A stretch of 64,000 nt of DNA from Pristionchus mayeri (taxonomy: Eukaryota; Nematoda; Chromadorea; Rhabditida; Neodiplogasteridae), in the NCBI GenBank assembly GCA_036245805.1, contig BTRK01000004.1:4650001-4714000 (forward strand), given 5' to 3'. Shown piece by piece: positions 62,101 through 64,000 of the stretch. Numbering within the stretch: the first letter of the stretch is position 1; each line of letters begins with the position of its first letter. A program made the position numbers and the translations under genes. Below the pieces are notes generated by a model. That model saw nothing but the letters and a program-made list of their open reading frames with translations, was not told where the DNA came from and made no database searches.

Positions 62101-63960
62101 GTCTCTGCTCCGGCTGCGTCTCCACCACATCGCGCACGCACACCGTCTGATCCGCGCTGCGCAACGAGCAATCAGAGAATGATCATTAGCTCAGTGTCAG
62201 ATGTCGCATCCCTCTCGTGGCCATACCATTTAGTGTGCGATGCATGAGGCATTAACAATAACAGAGAACCGGCTAGTAAATTGCAGTTACAAAAACAGTA
62301 AAAACTCGGCTTGCCATCCCTCGTTTGGAAGCGGTCCCACCCAATCCCCCTTGCACTCACAATCCCATCCTCTCATCAGCTGGTTCCACTATCATGGCAA
62401 GCCGATCCGAATCCTCACTCGGCCCTGCCAACTGCACCAGCAACGAACCACCAACCACCTGCAACACCGGACGATTGTTCGCTACGGTAGCACGCAGCTT
62501 CCCCTTACCTCATGGGCGTATGCGACGGCGCCCAACGAGTCCACTTCACGGATCTGCATCTGCAGGCACAATTGATCAATACAACAATCAATCATAAGAT
62601 GCCTTCAGACTACCGTATCCGTGATCTACCGTACCTCCGCTCCATCTCCCTTCTGCACGATGAGTGCGATCTTCTCGTAGTTCGTCAACGTTCCAGGCCA
62701 CTCGAGGAAGGCAAAGTCAGTGATGGCCGATTCGGATGAGGAACGAGGAATGGAGTGAGAGTCGATCTGAGGGAAGGAGTTGGAGTGGTGATGCATACAC
62801 ATAAAATTATACTCATTGATCCCAACGTATAATTCATAATTCCTCCCTTGCCATCACTCCATCTCACCCTCGTCATGGTGGGGAGGTCGAAGTACTCGAT
62901 GGTTGCCTCTCTCGTGAGGATGGCCAGTGTCGATCCATTCCCCACCAATCTGGCACGGAAGTATGGAGGAACGAGACCTTAATGAGACACTCATTTGCGT
63001 GCATCAAACCAGCAACGGCAGTTGTAAATACTGCCAATAAAGTGGAATCGTTCCTTCAACCCCTTCTCACCTTTCATCCTCATGTTCACTCTCAGCTCGC
63101 TGTCCTTATTGGGCTGCTCCACTTGGCGGAAGACTCCATCCACACAACGACCTCCCATAATTTTGAACGAGAGGGCCGTCATCTGAAAAGGGATATACCG
63201 TGCCATTCTTTCACCGAGAAAAAAAGTAGCATCAGGATGTAGTCGTTGACTGTGTCTAATCCGATATTACTGAGGAAAGTTCGTACAACTTTGCCGCCCT
63301 CTGGACAAGCTACAACTAATTCAAACATCGACAAAGAACACATGAACACGATCAATTTGGTGCCCCACCTGTTCGAATCGAGCATCTCCCATCGCTAGTT
63401 GTTTCAATCTATTCTTGAATGAGTGCCCGAAGAGGTCGCCCAGTCGGGCGTTCGCGTCGGCCTCGGAGAGAGCGCGGACGAATGACGCACGCCATGCGTC
63501 GAAGACAATGCGATACGCGATTCTGAAGGAGAAGGATTGTGCTTGAAATATATGAATTACGATAGAAAATATACAGATTCAGATCAGACACATCGACTAG
63601 TATCACTCTCATGCGGATTAGTAATCACCCGTTGTCTGCACTGACGAAGAGGGCGTGGCCGTCAACGCGCAGGTTATAGAAGTCATCGAGGCAGCACGAC
63701 TTCCACTCGTCGTCGCTCAGGGGTTCCTGAAAGGATTATCGATTAGCAGATTCCCAGCCATCCTCCCTTACTGTCAGGATAACGATCTTCTGTGTGGTGA
63801 CCGAGTAGACACACAGCTTCGCCCTCAAAAGATACATTTGTTAGATGACACCCAAATGCTTATACATCAATAAATTGAGGTGGAAATGCCTACTTGTTTG
63901 TTGCGATGACTAGGAATCCCGTGTCTGCTAGCCACTTCAGATCGAGGATAGTCTCCTCCT
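44477..63960 (-). CDS. rod: Kinetochore protein ROD/KNTC1 (68 exons, 5' end outside window)
   Basis: One continuous, frame-consistent chain of 68 predicted exons (listed in the four block entries) gives about 2,166 codons ending MDTTSY-stop. Segments match KNTC1/ROD in order: an N-terminal beta-propeller; EQRLSRLIARRMLDEAERFA plus NGLDVQLVH (KNTC1 has RLSRLL..AEAESFA..GLDVELVY); YRMVFGP..GSVWAEY; IPWCAKLTAAV; and RLPFHLLL in the C-terminal helical half. ROD is the large subunit of the Rod-Zw10-Zwilch complex, which recruits Mad1/Mad2 and dynein (via Spindly) to unattached kinetochores. Length fits the family (about 2,200 aa), so only about 100 N-terminal residues should be missing. Two introns use GC donors (after 52,688 and 52,225). 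Splices near 51,205, 57,289 and 57,340 are least certain. I assign the family from remembered motifs, not a search. Confidence 0.85.
45420..45734. mobile_element. hAT-like MITE with 8-bp target duplication
   Basis: Flanked by perfect 8-bp copies of CCACAGAA (45,412-45,419 and 45,735-45,742). The ends CAGTGGTGGGCAGGCCC and the complement of GCCTGCCCACGTATG share the GTGGGCAGGC inverted repeat. Two diverged copies of a 95-bp internal unit containing AAAGGCATTAGATTTTTAGA lie at about 45,463-45,556 and 45,606-45,700. An 8-bp duplication with CAG-type ends is the hAT superfamily pattern; no transposase. Inside a ROD intron. Confidence 0.88.
45800..46254. mobile_element. Unidentified 455-bp insertion in the palindrome arm
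   Basis: Present in the left arm between CCTCGGCACAG and CCCAAAAAGTG but absent from the right arm, where these two blocks are adjacent. AT-rich with no reading frame or clear inverted ends. Deletion from the right arm is the alternative. Confidence 0.6.
46516..49433 (+). mobile_element. RTE-type non-LTR retrotransposon, near full length (2.9 kb)
   Basis: A single ORF (ATG 46,650) of 827 codons encodes an AP-like endonuclease (FNIGTLNARTLAPKEKLLEI, VQETR, LVGDFNCRV, FDSDHRLV) followed by reverse transcriptase (FRPISLLTVS, FVDFRKAFDC, GVRQGDTLSPCLFNAVL, LEYADDIVLI). It stops at TAG 49,131-49,133, where related copies have Trp (TGG). A second nonsense change follows in the C-terminal tail near 49,366. 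The 5' leader is about 130 nt; the 3' end is (ATTG)n. The 9-bp duplication GAGAAAAAT (46,507-46,515, 49,434-49,442) brackets it. RTE elements copy themselves by target-primed reverse transcription. The best template for the truncated copies, itself inactive unless the TAG is read through. Confidence 0.95.
51048..51160. repeat. Hairpin repeat, copy 7 (ROD intron)
   Basis: Arms of about 50 bp: ATTCATAG, then CGAAAAAGCTGAGGGGTCAC, CTCTCTTCATT and CCCGAA, with the matching complement ending CAGCTTTTTCGGCTATGAAT, around CTCTCACCGGTCGAGAGAG. The outermost 30 bp of stem is unique to this locus. Confidence 0.92.
52944..58043 (-). CDS. rod: ROD exon block 3: central region around the mariner intron (20 exons)
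   Basis: Exons: 57963-58043, 57739-57840, 57402-57565, 57289-57340, 57167-57239, 56967-57073, then after the mariner-bearing intron 55504-55586, 55241-55380, 55007-55090, 54833-54955, 54634-54714, 54513-54586, 54148-54315, 54041-54107, 53820-53924, 53652-53726, 53507-53593, 53379-53447, 53200-53307, 52944-53078. A Ser/acidic linker (SRRNSIDEEEM) and a Gly/Ser-rich insert (SPDGGSSGGAL) break the helices. The RLPFHLLL motif near the end matches the start of the conserved ROD C-terminal domain. Confidence 0.8.
53149..53183. repeat. (CT)n microsatellite in a ROD intron
   Basis: About 17 CT units in the intron between exons 52944-53078 and 53200-53307; on the coding (minus) strand this reads (GA)n. 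Confidence 0.9.
55659..56901 (+). mobile_element. mariner transposon (1,243 bp), frameshifted
   Basis: Inverted ends TTGGGGTGTCCGGAAAGTTC and its complement, flanked by TA (55,657-55,658 and 56,902-56,903). The transposase starts at ATG 55,820 (MDSHLYLRAVLLHYYRLGRS) with helix-turn-helix blocks (FCYKWFSRFKKGEFGLDD, GRPP). The catalytic D,D,D residues sit in ATDEKWITYDN, LLIDNARPH and SSDLSPCDYH, as expected for DD34D mariners. A single-nucleotide insertion near 56,126 breaks the frame between the N-terminal and catalytic parts; the second part is open from there to TGA at 56,837. Inserted in a ROD intron against the gene's direction. Recent, given the intact ends. Confidence 0.95.
58090..61996 (-). 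CDS. rod: ROD exon block 2: N-terminal half of the alpha-solenoid (21 exons)
   Basis: Exons: 61930-61996, 61679-61792, 61536-61626, 61340-61443, 61180-61257, 60947-61016, 60807-60895, 60630-60739, 60380-60484, 60216-60288, 60086-60148, 59929-60015, 59770-59857, 59433-59583, 59288-59404, 59137-59218, 58972-59076, 58768-58875, 58490-58612, 58322-58426, 58090-58244. This block holds the strongest KNTC1 resemblance (LDEAERFAFENGLDVQ at its start). Introns are mostly under 150 bp and all phases agree. Several donors read GTACGG. Confidence 0.82.
62094..63960 (-). CDS. rod: ROD exon block 1: beta-propeller region (10 exons)
   Basis: Exons: 63894-63960, 63772-63823, 63629-63726, 63369-63522, 63071-63182, 62868-62977, 62635-62766, 62509-62559, 62361-62458, 62094-62156. 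The protein shows propeller-like strand patterns (LDLKWLADTGFLVIATN, LAILTREATIEYFDLPTM, EKIALIVQKGDG). The block ends with CVRDVVETQPEQRLSR, which leads into the helical solenoid. The acceptor of the sixth exon was chosen at CATTAAG because the closer CCAG gives a stop. Confidence 0.8.
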
Positions 63961-64000
63961 CTGAATATCATAAATTTTACAAAAATAGCCATGAAACACG

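Noticed and set aside
63183..63368. Open minus-strand frame that would extend ROD between two exons
   Set aside because: Although open, it is bounded by good donor and acceptor sites in phase 0 and shows no propeller-like pattern, so I treat it as an intron.

Overview
The window looks like a piece of a nematode nuclear genome. Genes are split into many short exons separated by mostly 40-60 bp introns with TTTCAG-type acceptors. The gene set includes two nematode-type chemoreceptor families (Sre-like and Sra-like), a divergent nuclear hormone receptor and a DM-domain factor. Transposons include RTE-type retroposons, a mariner, a mini-Helitron and large fold-back elements. I cannot name the species. 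No prokaryotic, plasmid, phage or CRISPR features are visible. Gene models were built by hand from frame-compatible splice junctions, so boundaries are predictions.

Left third (1-24,450): the 3' half of a SET/NAP histone chaperone gene (+, 756-4193); a DM-domain transcription factor gene (-, 4947-8460); about 8 kb of purine/pyrimidine-skewed, apparently non-coding DNA with hairpin repeats and microsatellites; a 3 kb fold-back element (16,652-19,659) split by a 5'-truncated RTE retroposon; a JNK/MAPK-like kinase with an unusual TAY activation motif (+, 20,296-22,284); and a tiny two-exon secreted-peptide gene (-, 22,808-23,046).

Middle (24,457-43,730): a 13-exon pepsin-like aspartic protease; two tandem 11-exon Sre-like receptors whose nine internal exons have identical lengths, separated by another truncated RTE copy; an Sra-like receptor with disrupted reading frames; an 11-exon nuclear hormone receptor whose introns hold a hairpin repeat and a mini-Helitron; a six-exon NTF2/SnoaL-like protein (-); and a phytanoyl-CoA dioxygenase (PHYH, -) carrying a retroposon of a different RTE lineage in one intron.

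Right third (44,477-64,000): one gene fills 19.5 kb on the minus strand. It is a ROD/KNTC1 (Rod-Zw10-Zwilch kinetochore subunit) homologue with 68 predicted exons and about 2,166 codons in the window; its N-terminus lies beyond 64,000. Its introns hold a mariner (55,659-56,901), a hairpin repeat (51,048-51,160), and a nested cluster of a hAT-like MITE, a 4.4 kb palindromic element and a nearly full-length RTE element.

The neighbouring genes share no obvious pathway. The most unusual content lies between and inside them: a dispersed family of 75-115 bp near-perfect hairpins with a shared core but locus-specific outer stems, found mostly in introns; TACGGTA/TACCGTA motifs that repeatedly overlap 5' splice sites; and several insertions datable from their target-site duplications.
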